Source: Anthoceros angustus | Taxonomy: Eukaryota; Streptophyta; Anthocerotopsida; Anthocerotales; Anthocerotaceae | Direction: 5' to 3' | Assembly (NCBI GenBank): GCA_010909165.1 | Contig: MU008154.1 | Coordinates: 1,229,478 to 1,293,477 of the forward strand | Length of the DNA stretch: 64,000 nt | Shown: positions 23,624 to 40,022 of the stretch, piece after piece | Layout of the letters: every line of letters starts with the position of its first letter | How positions within the stretch are numbered: position 1 is the first letter of the stretch | Program-made: the position numbers and the translations under genes | The notes under the pieces: model-generated | Told to the model about the DNA's origin: nothing | Seen by the model: only the letters and a program-made list of their open reading frames with translations | Database searches by the model: none

Positions 23624-24029
23624 CTACGGAATCCTTTCTTCTGATTCGAGTTTAGGCATCGACAGTCCCACTCTGCCTGCCGTGTCTGTCAAGCGGGCCT
23701 GCAGCTCGTTTGTTCTGTCGATGTCAATGTTGTAGGAACGTAACAAATCCTGCAGCATCCAGTGAACCTCCCGTTCATCATCTTGTCCTCAACGAATTCC
23801 TCACCAGAAGAAGAAGTTGTCTACTTACTTTGTGATGGTGCACGCTGGTGATCAGAGTTGTGTAATCCTCCGCAAGAGACATCTTTTGCTTGATCACGGA
23901 AGCATCCGTGAGACCTGCATTCTTCCGAAATTCCGCCACCACAAATTCCCTGAAATGAACATTTTTCTCATCACCACGCACATGAACATGCACCGCTCTG
24001 AGGAGGTTCCTCAGCGCTGCCCTGGCCAT
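23624..24029 (-). CDS. FMC1: Small FMC1-like LYR-family mitochondrial protein
   Basis: Two exons, 24029-23829 and 23749-23624, join in phase to give 108 aa. The protein is a small basic helical chain that starts Met-Ala-Arg-Ala-Leu, with a conserved His-His-His-Lys at the exon junction and a Leu-Leu-X-Ser-Tyr-Asn-Ile motif after it. This fits the FMC1 branch of the LYR superfamily. In yeast FMC1 helps assemble the F1 part of mitochondrial ATP synthase; the plant members are little studied. It is transcribed away from the ERK7 gene, with 669 bp between the two starts. The splice phases and motif order make it a credible gene; the family name is the less certain part. Confidence 0.72.
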
Positions 24030-24698
24030 GCCGGGCTAGTCCTGTGTGATGATCCTCTCCCGCTTGCCTACCACACGCAGCAGATTCGCCCCTAATTCCG
24101 CAGCCAACCCTAACGGATGAGGGTCGGTCTTAACGGAACACTAGGAGCGATCTGTGAATCAATTGTCTGCGTTCAACTGAAGGTCTGGCGGTTGTGGCAG
24201 GTTTTTGGTGGTGAGAGTCTAGGGTTCCATCAGCCAGTAGTCCCTTACACGAACATTTCTCGTGCTCTGGTGAAACTTCTGGCTGGTAAGTATTTGATTC
24301 ATGTTCTCTACAGATTGGGGTACTTGATAGTTGGCTACGTCGTCAGGCTCATTCCCTTTGCCTTCATTTTGTCTTGCTGCCGTGATAGCTCTGCTCTTAA
24401 TTGGCCCAGATATCTGCAGAGGGGACTAGATGTCCTGGCACATCAGCAGAAGGATTGGATAGATTGATGTGCACAAATTGGCAAGGTTGCTGAGTCTGAC
24501 AGCAAAATCTAGCAGTATCTGCAAGTGGTTGGAAGGAGCCGTATGTGATTTGCATTCTCAAGTCTCAAGTCCACAATGCCCAAATGGTGGAATTGTGACG
24601 AGTGTGTTTGGTATGAAAGCTGCAAGTTGTGGTCACATCGTCGCCTGAGATGATCCTGGAACATCCACGAGCCATACAGTGGTACCTTGGGAACAAAG
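24030..24698. promoter_or_regulatory. Shared upstream region of FMC1-like (-) and ERK7 (+) genes
   Basis: The two genes are divergent and no other gene lies between them, so both promoters must fall here. No TATA box or named element could be assigned by eye. Confidence 0.5.
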
Positions 24699-27373
24699 AT
24701 GAGTGAAGAGATTGAGAAGCATGTGTTGCGAAAGTATCATGTCTGTCAAAAGCTCGGGAAAGGAGTGAGCATTAAAACCTACCCTCAAGTTTTCCAGTTT
24801 GAATGCAACTTGGGATGCATACACTGGGAGTAAGTTGCTGTATTATTGACAGGCCTACGGCATTGTGTGGAAAGCAATTGACAGACGGACCAATGAAGTT
24901 GTGGCGCTCAAGAAAATCTTTGATGCATTTCAAAATGCCACTGATGCACAGGTCATAACCATGATTTCCGTTTCTCTTGTGCCAGTTCATGAGTGACAGA
25001 TTGAGTTCTTCTGATGGTCTCATGGCTTTCGCTTGATCACACGTTCCGTAATTTGCAGAGAACCTTTCGAGAGGTTATGTTTCTGCAGGAGATGGAGCAT
25101 GAAAATATAATCAGGTGAGGGTTTGGTCTTGCTAGCTCGTGATTATGATCATCAGAGATGATGCTTGTGAGTGCCCATGCACTAGTCTTAACTCGCTCGG
25201 ATCCGGCGTAGATTGTTGAACGTTCTGAAAGCGGAAAACGACCGTGATTTGTATCTCGTCTTCGACTACATGGGTATGCTTCTTCTCTGGAGCTCTAAAC
25301 CACCCAAACATTGCCTGTACAGTGTTCAGAATTGTGCATTACTTTGTTTGCAAAAAGCAGGCCTGCCATGAGTGACCAAAAGTTCTGAACGATGTGACAC
25401 TATAGAGTGAAATTGTTTTTGCCACAGAGACCGATTTGCATGCGGTTATAAGGGCGAACATTCTTGAAGAGGTTCATAAGCAAGTAAGATGCGTGCAGTT
25501 TCTGCTTGCAAAGTTCTTGAACATCATGAGAAATCCTCTCGTAGGTTCACAGTCTGCTGTATGCAGTTCATCATGTATCAGCTCTTCAAGGGATTGAAGT
25601 ATATGCATTCAGCAGAGCTCCTACATCGGGATATCAAAGTAAGCCAGCCGGGTAGATACAAGTTAGTTGCTTCTCCAGACTTCAATTTTGCACAGTGTCG
25701 ATGAACTAGTTGCTTAATTTTACATAGGTGTCATGCACGATGGAGACTGTGCTAAATGAGCTTCTTGCATTTGGTCCTCTGTTGGGAAATAGCTCAGCCC
25801 AGCAACTTGCTTCTGGATTCGGAGTGTATTGTGAAACTGGCTGACTTGGGCCTCGCGCGATCCGTGAGTCTACTTTTACCTTTCTCTGTTGTTGCAAGTT
25901 TTTGTCCTAAAAGTTCTGAAACAGCACTCTAAGCGGATTCCTCTGGCTGTCAGGTTGCCCAACTCAGGGAGGACACCACCCAAAACCCAGTTCTTACAGA
26001 CTATGTAGCCACCCGCTGGTATGACTCCAAAGCCTTTCAGATGCTATCATGCTTACGTGCTGCAATTATGAATCGCTATCGACAGTAGGTCAAAAGCACT
26101 TGAAACTCTCACACGTTACTGGATTGTAACAATCAGGTATCGAGCTCCAGAGATTCTGCTTGGTTCGGGGAAGTAAGTTTCTTTCTACATGTGCTTTCGT
26201 CTCTGCTGTTTGATTCCAGAAATCTTGGCACTCAGTTGTGGCTACACTAGGTTTATGCAGAGGAGCATGCTTTGATTGAATCTGTGGTTGAAGTTTTGGG
26301 AACTAGGTATACGTTCGGGGTGGATATGTGGTCAAGTGGTTGCATTCTTGGGGAACTTATGTCGGGCAGGCCCTTATTTCCCGGTACGACGAACTGCTCT
26401 TCAAGAACGTTATTTGGTTACAGTCCAACATGACATCTAGGATGACATTATTCGTCTGCATGTGTGCTCTGCTCACAGGGACATCAACAATGAACCAGAT
26501 TGAGAAGGTGTTGGAGGTCATTGGCAAGCCAAAACCAGTAAAGCTTTGGCTGGTTTCCTCTTGCTTTTCGTCAAAAATGTGTTTGTGCACTGCTCTGACT
26601 TTTTGCATACTGTGCATGGTTTCAACCTAATTTGAAGGAAGACATAGACGCCATACACTCCCCTTTCGCCGCAACCATGCTTGAGAACATGTCCCCTTTA
26701 AATACCAAGTAAATTCACAACTCTATGCTTAGCTCCATCTGCTCATACCGCCATTTGTAGTGGAATCTTGCTAGTTGCCTGCCAATGTATTCATGGGCAA
26801 TGTCGAATTTGCAGAACGTGGAAGCAGTTGTTTCCAAACATTTCTCCTCAGGCTGAAGACCTGATTTGCAGATTGTTGCAATTCAATCCCCACAGGCGAC
26901 TCACAGCTGAGGTACCAGAGATTTCAGAAATTTCAGTCCAGCAGTCATGTTGCTAGTGTATTCCATGTTGGCTGCACAGCTACGGTTGATCTGTCAAATG
27001 GCCCAGTACTAAGCTTTTGGGCTCCATTTTGGCAGCAAGCTCTGAGGCATCCTTATGTGGCCCAATTCCACAATCCCAAAGATGAACCCAGGTGCAACAG
27101 GATCATCACCATTCCCATCGACGATAATACTAAGTACGTATTTACTATGGCGTTACTCGTAACCAAGCGACTCTGTCCAGAGCAAATGTAATTGAAATGC
27201 CCTGTTGCAGGTTCACTATCCAGGAATATCGGGAAAAATTGTACTCGGAAATTGTGCAACGTAAGAAGGAGATCAGGAGGAGAATGAGGGACAAGGAACG
27301 GGAGAAGGAGTTGGCTGCTAGAGGGAATCGCAGAAGCAGTAGATCTCGGTCAAGCGGCAGTATTCAAGGATAG
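24699..27373 (+). CDS. ERK7: ERK7/MAPK15-type atypical MAP kinase
   Basis: Fifteen exons join in phase: 24699-24764, 24853-24951, 25059-25114, 25212-25273, 25428-25483, 25567-25638, 25798-25863, 25954-26018, 26137-26172, 26307-26383, 26479-26537, 26638-26708, 26815-26911, 27036-27133 and 27211-27373 (380 aa). The glycine loop is at about 20-25, the catalytic Lys at 42, HRDIK at 133-137 and the activation motif Thr-Asp-Tyr at 174-176. The metal-binding motif reads Asp-Leu-Gly (153-155) rather than Asp-Phe-Gly. The [16 protein letters not shown] and [17 protein letters not shown] signatures set ERK7/8 apart from plant MPK groups A-D, including the TDY group D. ERK7 is known in animals and protists for roles at basal bodies and cilia. 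The C-terminal tail is short and Arg/Lys/Glu-rich, shorter than in animal members. Confidence 0.93.
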
Positions 27374-27609
27374 AAACGAGGCTTCTTCTTCTGGTTTGGG
27401 GCCAGCATAAAAATTCGTCAGCACTACTGAACTGTCTCTACCCTATTTTGGCTCGCGAGTGAAGGGTGCAACGCGATCCACATACAACAGAGGTGTGTGT
27501 TGTGACACATACTATGTTGTGCCGCGAGTCTGTCCTTCATGTACCGTCTATGATCAGTGTGTAGAACTCGTCATCAACTTGAGCTGGTTCAGTTTGATTA
27601 CTCGCAAAC
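27374..27609. other. Convergent 3' flanks of ERK7 and the RING gene
   Basis: A short interval between two converging genes. Nothing else is seen. Confidence 0.35.
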
Positions 27610-28676
27610 AAGTAATTCAAAAGGTGTCGCGATCATGTAGGAGTAGTTTGAACTTGTGGCAGTCCTGCAAACACCAAAAAAGTCCTAGTACCTGTGGATT
27701 GTAGCTCTTGACTGAACAATCCGAAGACTGTACCATGAATTCCACATACCTTTTCTAAAGCAAGCAATGTTGCCTCTATGAGGTCAATTTTAGCTGTGAC
27801 CTCCTCCTGAGTCTTTCCAATGCTACTACGGCTTGTGCCTGTGTCCTTCAGTTCCCGTTGTACTCCTTGGTGTGCGAGCTGGATCTGCATGGATGACAGT
27901 GAGTAATTGACATGCTAGGGATCATCAATACACTGACCATCCATAGATCCATTCCCAAGGATGGAGAGGCCAACCGCCTGGATCATGTCCTTCAACTCGG
28001 CTTCTCTTTGATGAAGCTTGTTGAGCCTTTTATCAACTTCCCTTGAAGCTCGCTCAAGATCCTGAAAACACACCCGGACATCCGTTCTGAGGAGGAAAAC
28101 GCCTACATTGAACGAGTTCTGCGTGGCACACGTCCTAATGGCACCTGCTTTGCCTCCAAAGTATCGACAAGCTCATGTCGTAGAATGTTGCAACGAATCT
28201 GGGCTCGTGCCAGTTTTTCTGGAAGTCCATCTCTGTTCAATACATGCGTCGCAATTCAACTTGGCTTGGATTGCAAAGCCGTCAGGTTGTCAATCAGCTT
28301 TTGAAGAGAAAGATTGAGGGTTTGAGACACAATTTTCTGGCGACAATAGGGGCATGTAGCTTTGTGAGCGTTGCCGCGAGTATGAACTGCCAAACACTGC
28401 ACTAGGGTGAGACGTTTTTGAATTGCAGCATTCTGGTGGTGAACATGACAAGCTATGGATACACAAAAAGAATACCATCACAGGTGAACTGATAGGAGCA
28501 AGAGAGGAAGGAACCTTGGCACAGAACGTGTGACCGCAAGGCGAGAGAAGCATTGGCTGGCGTGCAGGCGACTTCATCAGCTCGAAACAAATAGGACACG
28601 AGTTGCTCTCTAACTCAGCAGCCAACGAGCTGCAACAGAAGATGCATTGCCTCCAGTTCAACCAGGCACGTCCCAT
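27610..28676 (-). CDS. RING-finger protein with coiled-coil tail, exon structure only partly resolved
   Basis: On the minus strand an exon ending at 28515 encodes a first zinc-ligand pair in CPIC and then CGHTFC. The best acceptor for the next exon is 28396. Joining them gives CGHTFCAKCLAVHTRGNAH followed by CPYC, a canonical C3HC4 RING of the type found in E3 ubiquitin ligases. Further segments read as charged, helical sequence: about 28215-28125, 28065-27955 and 27890-27745. The last exon probably lies between 27720 and 27610. The start at 28676 is the first ATG in frame and is uncertain. Phases do not close at two junctions: near 28.25 kb, where the only donors would leave an intron of about 30-42 bp, and near 27.9 kb. 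Either there are errors in the sequence, unusual splice sites, or the gene is decaying. Confidence 0.6.
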
Positions 28677-28723
28677 CCTCAACTCAAATTCAACCAAGCA
28701 GAAAGCACTAAACAAGCAGCACC

Positions 28724-29062
28724 ATGGCACGCCATGCAAGAAGCATTTCGCCGATCATTTCAGCCCGTTACGAGGGCCTTGTGCTGAGCAAACTCCCAAT
28801 CTACCTGGCAAGATCGTCCACAGCCACCTCCGCTGTCGCTGGTGGCCCAGGTTTCAACGTCGGATCCTTCAACCGTGCCATCGGCGCTTTCCACACTCCA
28901 ATCTTGAACGACAAGAATGCCACAACTAGCAAGAGTCCAAGAACGCAAGTTGTGCTCCAACAGTGGGACAAAGTGAACGGATCAGGATCAAATTCGCACA
29001 AGGCTGCCATCAAGACGTTGCGACATCACCAGGCTGTTCCATCCCAGAAGTCGATGATCTAA
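28724..29062 (+). CDS. Hypothetical small protein with presequence-like N-terminus
   Basis: A 112-codon ORF starts at an ATG in good context (CACCATGGC). Its first 35 or so residues are rich in Arg, Ser and Ala and nearly lack acidic residues, like a mitochondrial or plastid presequence. The rest is polar, with no recognised motif. It lies just upstream of, and divergent from, the RING gene, so it could instead be leader sequence of that gene read on the wrong strand. No family was recognised. Confidence 0.3.
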   Translation: MARHARSISPIISARYEGLVLSKLPIYLARSSTATSAVAGGPGFNVGSFNRAIGAFHTPILNDKNATTSKSPRTQVVLQQWDKVNGSGSNSHKAAIKTLRHHQAVPSQKSMI

Positions 29063-29644
29063 AACCATCACAGCCGTGCCTGCGAGTTCATTTTCGGCCG
29101 CACACGGCCCTCGAATTTTCCTCCATTGCTATACGGGGAACAATGGCCGGCAATACGACGAGCGTCGCTGCCGGGAAGGGAAGGATGAAATGGCAGAGCT
29201 CATGCCAGCCACGGCGGCAGAGGCTTGGCTGGTGCGCGGTTCGAGACGTTCTTCACGACTCGGCCGGTTTGTGTTTGTTGCGAAGAACCAGGAACCGGCC
29301 CAGATGCGGGAATGAGATGTGTATATTCACGGAACACATACATGCACCAGTAGCGAAATAGAAAGAGATAGATAAATACTGGAATTGTATATCCGCTTAA
29401 ACCCCTGCATGCCGCTGCGGGAGAGAGGCAAAGGAACCGAGTCCACCAGATTGTTGGCCCAGGCGATCCTGACCGAATTCCTGGACTCTGGTTGTGGGCA
29501 TCGTTGATGTTGCAGGATTTGTGTGTGGGCAGCTGGAATGGGCGCCGGCCATGTGCGCTGGATTGCGCAGTTTGGGCTCGCTGAGATTTTCGGGATTGTT
29601 GGAGGCCAGGTGTAGGTACCGTGCTGGTGCAGGAGCAGAGGGCC

Positions 29645-34904
<5,260 letters not shown>

Positions 34905-36803
34905 CAGATCAAGCAGTCAGCTTCCCAGGTTTGAAGCTCTGGTTTCTTGATCAATTCTGTTTTGTCAGCTGTACAACGTGTAGACCACCTATTCCTCCTT
35001 TACCAGCGTCCACACTGCGGTGAGACAAGACATTGCCACGACTTCGAATCCGCAATACCGAGTTCTTGTAAAATTCAAGCTTATGCATATGTAGTTCCTA
35101 TTTATTGTTTTCAGTACAACAATCAGCTTTTTTGTCCCTTCATCCTCATAGCGCTGGGGAAGGGAATTTAACGGCCGTCACGGCATGACAAATCAAGGTA
35201 GCGCAGAGTTCAGGTTCGGCATGGCTTAGGGCCATGCGAAGTTCTACACCCCGTTACACATATCGGGCCGGTGACCGTGATGGGATCATATATCACCCTT
35301 TATTCATCACTTGTGGCTTCGCACGCCCTGACCTTCTCATGCCGCAGGGTTACATTGCGCGCTCCGCATCACTGCTTGGAGACTAGAGTTATGGCATTTG
35401 AGGTTTTAGGGTTTGGGGTTGCTCGTGGTTGGGTGCAATCATTTCCCACCGTTCTTCTCAAGAATTGTTGAAAATGTTCATTTTGCTACCACATCAAGGC
35501 CCCCCTTCATGTCAAGCCTCAACCAACAAAAGTACTCAAGCAACTAGTCCGGTGGTGAGAGTGCCTTTCCGTCATTACTCTTGACTTATCGCTTAAGACC
35601 AAGCTTATGAAGTGTTTTGTGTGCTTGCAGGAGAATTGCAAGCTTGCTGGCAAACCACCACTCATCACGAAATCAATTGGTTTGCCATTGAGATCTTTCT
35701 CAAGTGCAAGATACACTTGAGACACACAAGTGAAGCAAAATGATCACCTGCTACAGTCATTTCTTACTCAAGAGCCAATTACTCAGCTAATTCATGAGCC
35801 AACTCCTGTAAGACACACAAGCGGTGCTAAATGATCACTTGCCACAGCCATTTCTTACTCAAGAGCCTATTCCCGAGCCAACTCCTGTATTTCTAGAAGA
35901 GACGGAAAACCATGGAAAGGTCAACATAGGCAGGCCATCACGAAGTTCCACAGAATCCTGTGTAGAAGGTATTCTCAGACTGAGCGTAGAAGGTGGGATG
36001 AAAGCGCGTTGTTGGTGTTGGTGGCCTATCGCAAGGAAGACATGGTAAAACACAAAGATGGGGGAAAAAGAAAAAACCACAAGTGGTGATGTTAGATGGC
36101 TAGTAATCTCAACTATTTATGCAGCTCTGGGAGTGTACAGACAGGAAAGCAATGCCAGGATAAGTGGTTGTCTTGCAAGACAGAGTATAACAAGATTGCA
36201 GACTGGGAAAGACCCTACTAGAGGATCTCATTTAGGCCAGAGTTCCTATTGGAGTATGGACAAAAGGAGAGCGTCAAAGAAGAGTGTCAAGCTTAGAGGC
36301 TGTCAAAATCATTCTTTCACTCTATGATGCTATTGATGAATTTATGGCTAACAGGGCTATCAATCTTAGTAATACCATGGACTCCAGCAGACCTTCATCA
36401 TCATGTGACAAAGACATGAAGGATTTTGAATTGTATGGCTAGACTGGCTAGGCCAAAGGAGATACCAGTGCAAAAACATCAATTGCCGCAAACTAGCATG
36501 AAAAGGAAAGCACGAAATGGTAATGCCATGTCTAGTTTCCTGCCTGTTTTGGAAAAGAATAATGCAGCACTTATCGCAAAACATGCTGAGGAGCAATTGC
36601 AAGTGTGACATGCAAAACAAATGGCACTAACCAAATAAGCTTGAAGTCTTTGCCAAGAGTGAGATAAGAAAATCCAGCATCATAGTGAAATTAGTCAAGG
36701 TGTAGTAATAGCTATAACAAAGATATCAGCTTCTATTAAGAGCTTTGAAGCGTCCAGTAGACTCACATATTGCTTCAGTGCTAGTCCACATTCCGCTAAG
36801 GAC
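34905..36803. other. Gene-free repeat-bearing interval
   Basis: After the 3' flank of FTSHI1 no gene is supported. The block 35721-35890 is a tandem duplication with period 91 bp, the second unit carrying a small internal deletion. Open frames in 35.8-36.6 kb are short and lack recognisable motifs. Confidence 0.45.
35721..35890. repeat. Two-unit tandem repeat, period 91 bp
   Basis: Unit 1 is 35721-35811 and unit 2 is 35812-35890. Both begin GACACACAAG and end in GAGCCAACTCCTGTA. Unit 2 is about 12 bp shorter and has scattered differences. Confidence 0.8.
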
Positions 36804-37010
36804 ATGACAGGCACACAAAATTCATGTACGGACCATTCAAAAACCATTTCTACATCAATTGTTCTATGCTTGCCACAAATATTGCATCAGCTGAGCTCGG
36901 AGACGATGGCCTTCTCGGTTAACTGGAGGGACTACATGCGATGTTGGTCTATTACGAGACATGAGACCTTAGCAGCGTCTGGGTAGAAAGGGGTTTCTTC
37001 AGCAACCCTT
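36804..37010 (+). mobile_element. Harbinger-like transposase C-terminal fragment (plus-strand arm)
   Basis: The frame ends with the peptide WRDYMRCWSITRHE, which recurs on the minus strand at 38.55-38.6 kb after a DDE-transposase-like stretch. The DNA 36923-37005 is an inverted copy of 38514-38594, roughly 85-90 percent identical by eye. No complete gene remains. Confidence 0.5.
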
Positions 37011-37034
37011 TTTTCCACACGGACTTCCGCAAAC

Positions 37035-37322
37035 CACAAATTGCATGCTGAAAAATCCGTACTAAAAATGGCCGTTTTGAAGAGTTTAGGTCTTGTTTAT
37101 GCGTGCAAAAACGTATTTGATTTTAAACTTCACAAATTGCATGCTGAAAAATCCGCACTAAAAACGGCCGTTTCGAAGAGTTTAGGTCTTGTTTACGCGT
37201 GCAAAAACGTATTTGATTTTAAACTTCACAAATTGCATGCTGAAAAATCCGCACTAAAAACGGCCGTTTCGAAGAGTTTAGGTCTTGTTTACGCGTGCAA
37301 AAACGTATTTGATTTTAAACTT
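37035..37322. repeat. Three exact-phase tandem repeats of 96 bp
   Basis: Units start at 37035, 37131 and 37227. Units 2 and 3 are virtually identical and unit 1 differs at a few bases. The period is 32 codons, so the array stays open in frame, but no ATG opens it and the following sequence shows no domain. It lies inside the inverted repeat pair 36923-37005 / 38514-38594. Confidence 0.9.
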
Positions 37323-37412
37323 TATCCAATTCTGAGCCTTCTTAAAAGAAGGTTATTCTCACAACCGGCACGTGTACCAACATTTAGAGTTTTTAGAGAT
37401 TGTTGTAATTCT

Positions 37413-37436
37413 GGTGCGCAAATTTGTTTGCGCACC
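37413..37436. repeat. Short perfect palindrome, 10-bp arms, 4-base loop
   Basis: GGTGCGCAAA at 37413-37422 pairs with TTTGCGCACC at 37427-37436. A closely similar palindrome is found at about 38330-38350, so the motif belongs to the repeat family of this block. Confidence 0.85.
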
Positions 37437-37979
37437 AACCTTTCACTCATATCAGTCAACCCTAAGACTATACTCTCGCTCTGGGAATTCTGCAGGACTT
37501 TGTTTATTAAACATTGGGACAATAATATCTTTGTTGACCTGATGCTGTTCTTGATCCGTGTGCAGTGCGAGAATGAGAGTGGTATGGTCTGCACTTGGAG
37601 CTGGGCCCATGCCAAATGTCTCAAGATTCAAAAGATGAAAAGGTTCTCACTACTAGCTCAAAGCTTTAACCACTAGAAAAAAGATGAGGGCTAAGTCAAA
37701 ATAAGGACATATCGACATTAGGGAGGTGCACAAAAAGGGTTGAAAACGCCGAAAGGAACCTTTTAAAACAACAAAAAGATAAAAAATAAATACAAAAACA
37801 GCACAAAATAATACCAAAATTTTAGGGCAAGTGCACGCACTTGCCTCAAAAAATTCATTTTTTTTGGGATATTTTCGTATTTTTAAGATTTTTTGCTCTT
37901 TTTTTCTTTGGATCAACCATCAAGGAATGCACTAGGAGGCATGAACCATATGGGTTCATGCCCCTAGGCCCTCCTTGAC

Positions 37980-38352
37980 CCTGGGTGCGCGCACAAGTGC
38001 GCGCACCTGGGCCCCCTTGCCCACTGGTGCGCGCACCTAGGGCCCCTTTGCCCCCTAGTGCAGACACTAGTGCGCGCACCTGGGCCCCCTTGCTCCATTG
38101 TGCACACACTTGTTCACCCAATTGGGCCCCCTTCCCCCCTGGTGTGCGCACTTGTTCGCCCACTTGGGCACCTTTGTCTCATGGTGCGTGCACTTGTTCG
38201 CCCACCTGGGCCTCCTTGTCCCCAAGTACGCACACCTGGGTCTTCTTGCCCCTGAGTGCGCAAACATGTTTACGCACCTAGATCTTCTTACTCATTTTGC
38301 GCAAACAAGCTTGCACATTATCAAGTTGGGTGCGCAAACTTGTTTGCGCACA
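37980..38352. repeat. Degenerate minisatellite, unit about 40-45 bp
   Basis: About eight related units carry the core GTGCGC(G/A)CAC(C/T)T followed by TGGGCCCCCTT or variants. Composition is strongly C-rich on the plus strand. Frames through it give Pro/Leu/Thr-rich repeats with no sign of being translated. Confidence 0.75.
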
Positions 38353-38513
38353 CATCTCGTACTGTCTGTTTTCTAACAAAAACTTTTGTACGGGATGAAC
38401 GGTGACCAAATGAACATATAGGGTGTGGCACCGCGGGTTTGAACACCACATTAAAATTAGCAAACACTATCAAAAAAGGCCAAAAAAAGATGGGATTTTA
38501 GCCGTAACCCCTT

Positions 38514-38773
38514 TTTGCTGGAGAAACCTCTTTCTACCCAGACGCTTTTCCTTCATGCCTCGTAATAGACCAGCATCGCATGTAGTCCCTCCAGACTTTC
38601 CGTCCAAAAATACGCCACATATTCGTCGAAACCCGAATGCACCTTCCATAAACCATTCTAGTAGAAGAATGTATGAAGTTGAAGGAATCCAACTCAGGTG
38701 ACAGTCCACGTCCGGGAATGGAACTATCAACCAAAGAAACAACAGGGTACCCTGCATCATTATATACTCCCAA
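38514..38773 (-). mobile_element. PIF/Harbinger-like transposase fragment (minus-strand arm)
   Basis: On the minus strand 38773-38534 reads a DAGYP motif, a spacer, then FNFIHSSTRM, then NMWRIFGRKV and WRDYMRCWSITRHE. This order resembles the last third of DDE_Tnp_4 transposases: the Gly-Tyr-Pro turn, the FN-X-X-HSSTR helix that carries the conserved arginine, and the WRIL strand. The conserved arginine is present. The N-terminal two thirds and the first two catalytic acids were not found, so the copy is dead. Confidence 0.55.
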
Positions 38774-39359
38774 ATAGGGTGCTCATTGACATCTATTGCT
38801 GAACCTTCTAACCGGTGCTCATCATTTGCCAGGAGATAGAAAGCACTAATTGACAAAATGCACATGACCTACAAATATCACTGAAGTTAGATTGTAGGTC
38901 TTGGGGAAAGTCTCTCTAGGTTAAAGTTATATAAGGCTGAAGACGCACTATCTTCAAACACGTTTGATTCAAAGCCATCCGGCACTAACCTCATCGTCCA
39001 TATGCATGGATAGTGATGTATACCACTACCACCACTTGAAGCATGGGCTTAGAAACTAGGAAAGAAGGGAAATGGAGAGCAGTGGTTCCCTCTAGCGTCA
39101 AGACAAAAGCAAGGGATTATTATGCAAATCTAAGAGAGACACTGGATTGTCACGAACGAGTGTGTGATCTCCACACACTTCCTGTCATTCTTGGATGCAT
39201 AATAAGAAAAATGACATCCAATGGCATGCAGCATAGCAGAAGTTTTGAAGATTGCGTGCAGTTAGGCACATCTTGGTTTATATAACCGTAAACACACATT
39301 GGATCAGTCACCTGTTGTGAGCATGTCACTGTCAACCCTCCAGGCTGGGCGGCGGAGGG

Positions 39360-39725
39360 ATGCGTGATTGCCAAGGTGCACAAGTACACAGGTATGCAAG
39401 ACGGCCACACCTTCATCCCCTCGCCATTGAGACTGACGGGGCTATGGGCAAGGATGTTTCCCGCTCATTAAGGATTGTGTTAAATCCTACCATAGCCGTC
39501 GGAACAGGGAAGGTCTCCCTCTTTCCTCGGTGGTGGCTTTCTTTCGACAACAGGTATCCATCGCCTTGTAGAGGGCGCTGGCCAATGCTATTTACAAGAC
39601 AACAATGAGCGCAGGAGACGTGGCGTCATCGGCACCATCAGCGTCATACTGGGTTGTCCCCTCGATTCGGGCTAAATGAGTTCCCAAAAATCTCTCTTTA
39701 TAATAAAGTCTCCATTGAATTCCTG
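39360..39725 (+). mobile_element. 3' tail of a non-LTR retroelement (copy 2)
   Basis: The core 39551-39636 resembles 16501-16595, and both copies lead to an ATAAAGTCTCC motif (about 39704 here, 16750 there). Upstream, 39360-39550 reads in two frames as broken C-terminal retroelement coding sequence. It is a 5'-truncated, decayed insertion. Confidence 0.5.
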
Positions 39726-39863
39726 TGTAGACAAAGATTACACTACTATAGCCAGGGGTGGTATGGCCCGTTCGGGTTGACTGCCCTCTTGAGATAGCAA
39801 GTCACCAGGGTTGACACGCTTGTCTTAAGGTCTTTGGTACTGGAAGCACTTGTCCGCACGTAC

Positions 39864-40022
39864 AAAATCCCCTGGGAATGCGATACATGCTTTGCAGCCC
39901 CTTCCCCAATTCTATCAAAATCCCCTGGGAATGCGATACATGCTTTGCAGCCCCTTCCCCAATTCTATCAAAATCCCCTGGGAATGCGATACATGCTTTG
40001 CAGCCCCTTCCCCAATTCTATC
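39864..40022. repeat. Three tandem copies of a 53-bp unit
   Basis: Units 39864-39916, 39917-39969 and 39970-40022 are identical by eye. The identity points to a very recent expansion. The period is not a multiple of three and no gene crosses it. Confidence 0.95.

Noticed and set aside
24117-24467. Plus-strand ORF of 116 codons upstream of ERK7
   Set aside because: It opens with ordinary intergenic sequence, has no motif, and lies in the divergent promoter region; most likely chance.
35824-36327. Open frames downstream of FTSHI1
   Set aside because: The first overlaps a tandem repeat and both lack any recognisable domain or splice partner.
37035-40022. Regularly spaced repeats that might suggest a CRISPR array
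   Set aside because: Units are contiguous without unique spacers, and the genome is nuclear plant DNA with introns.
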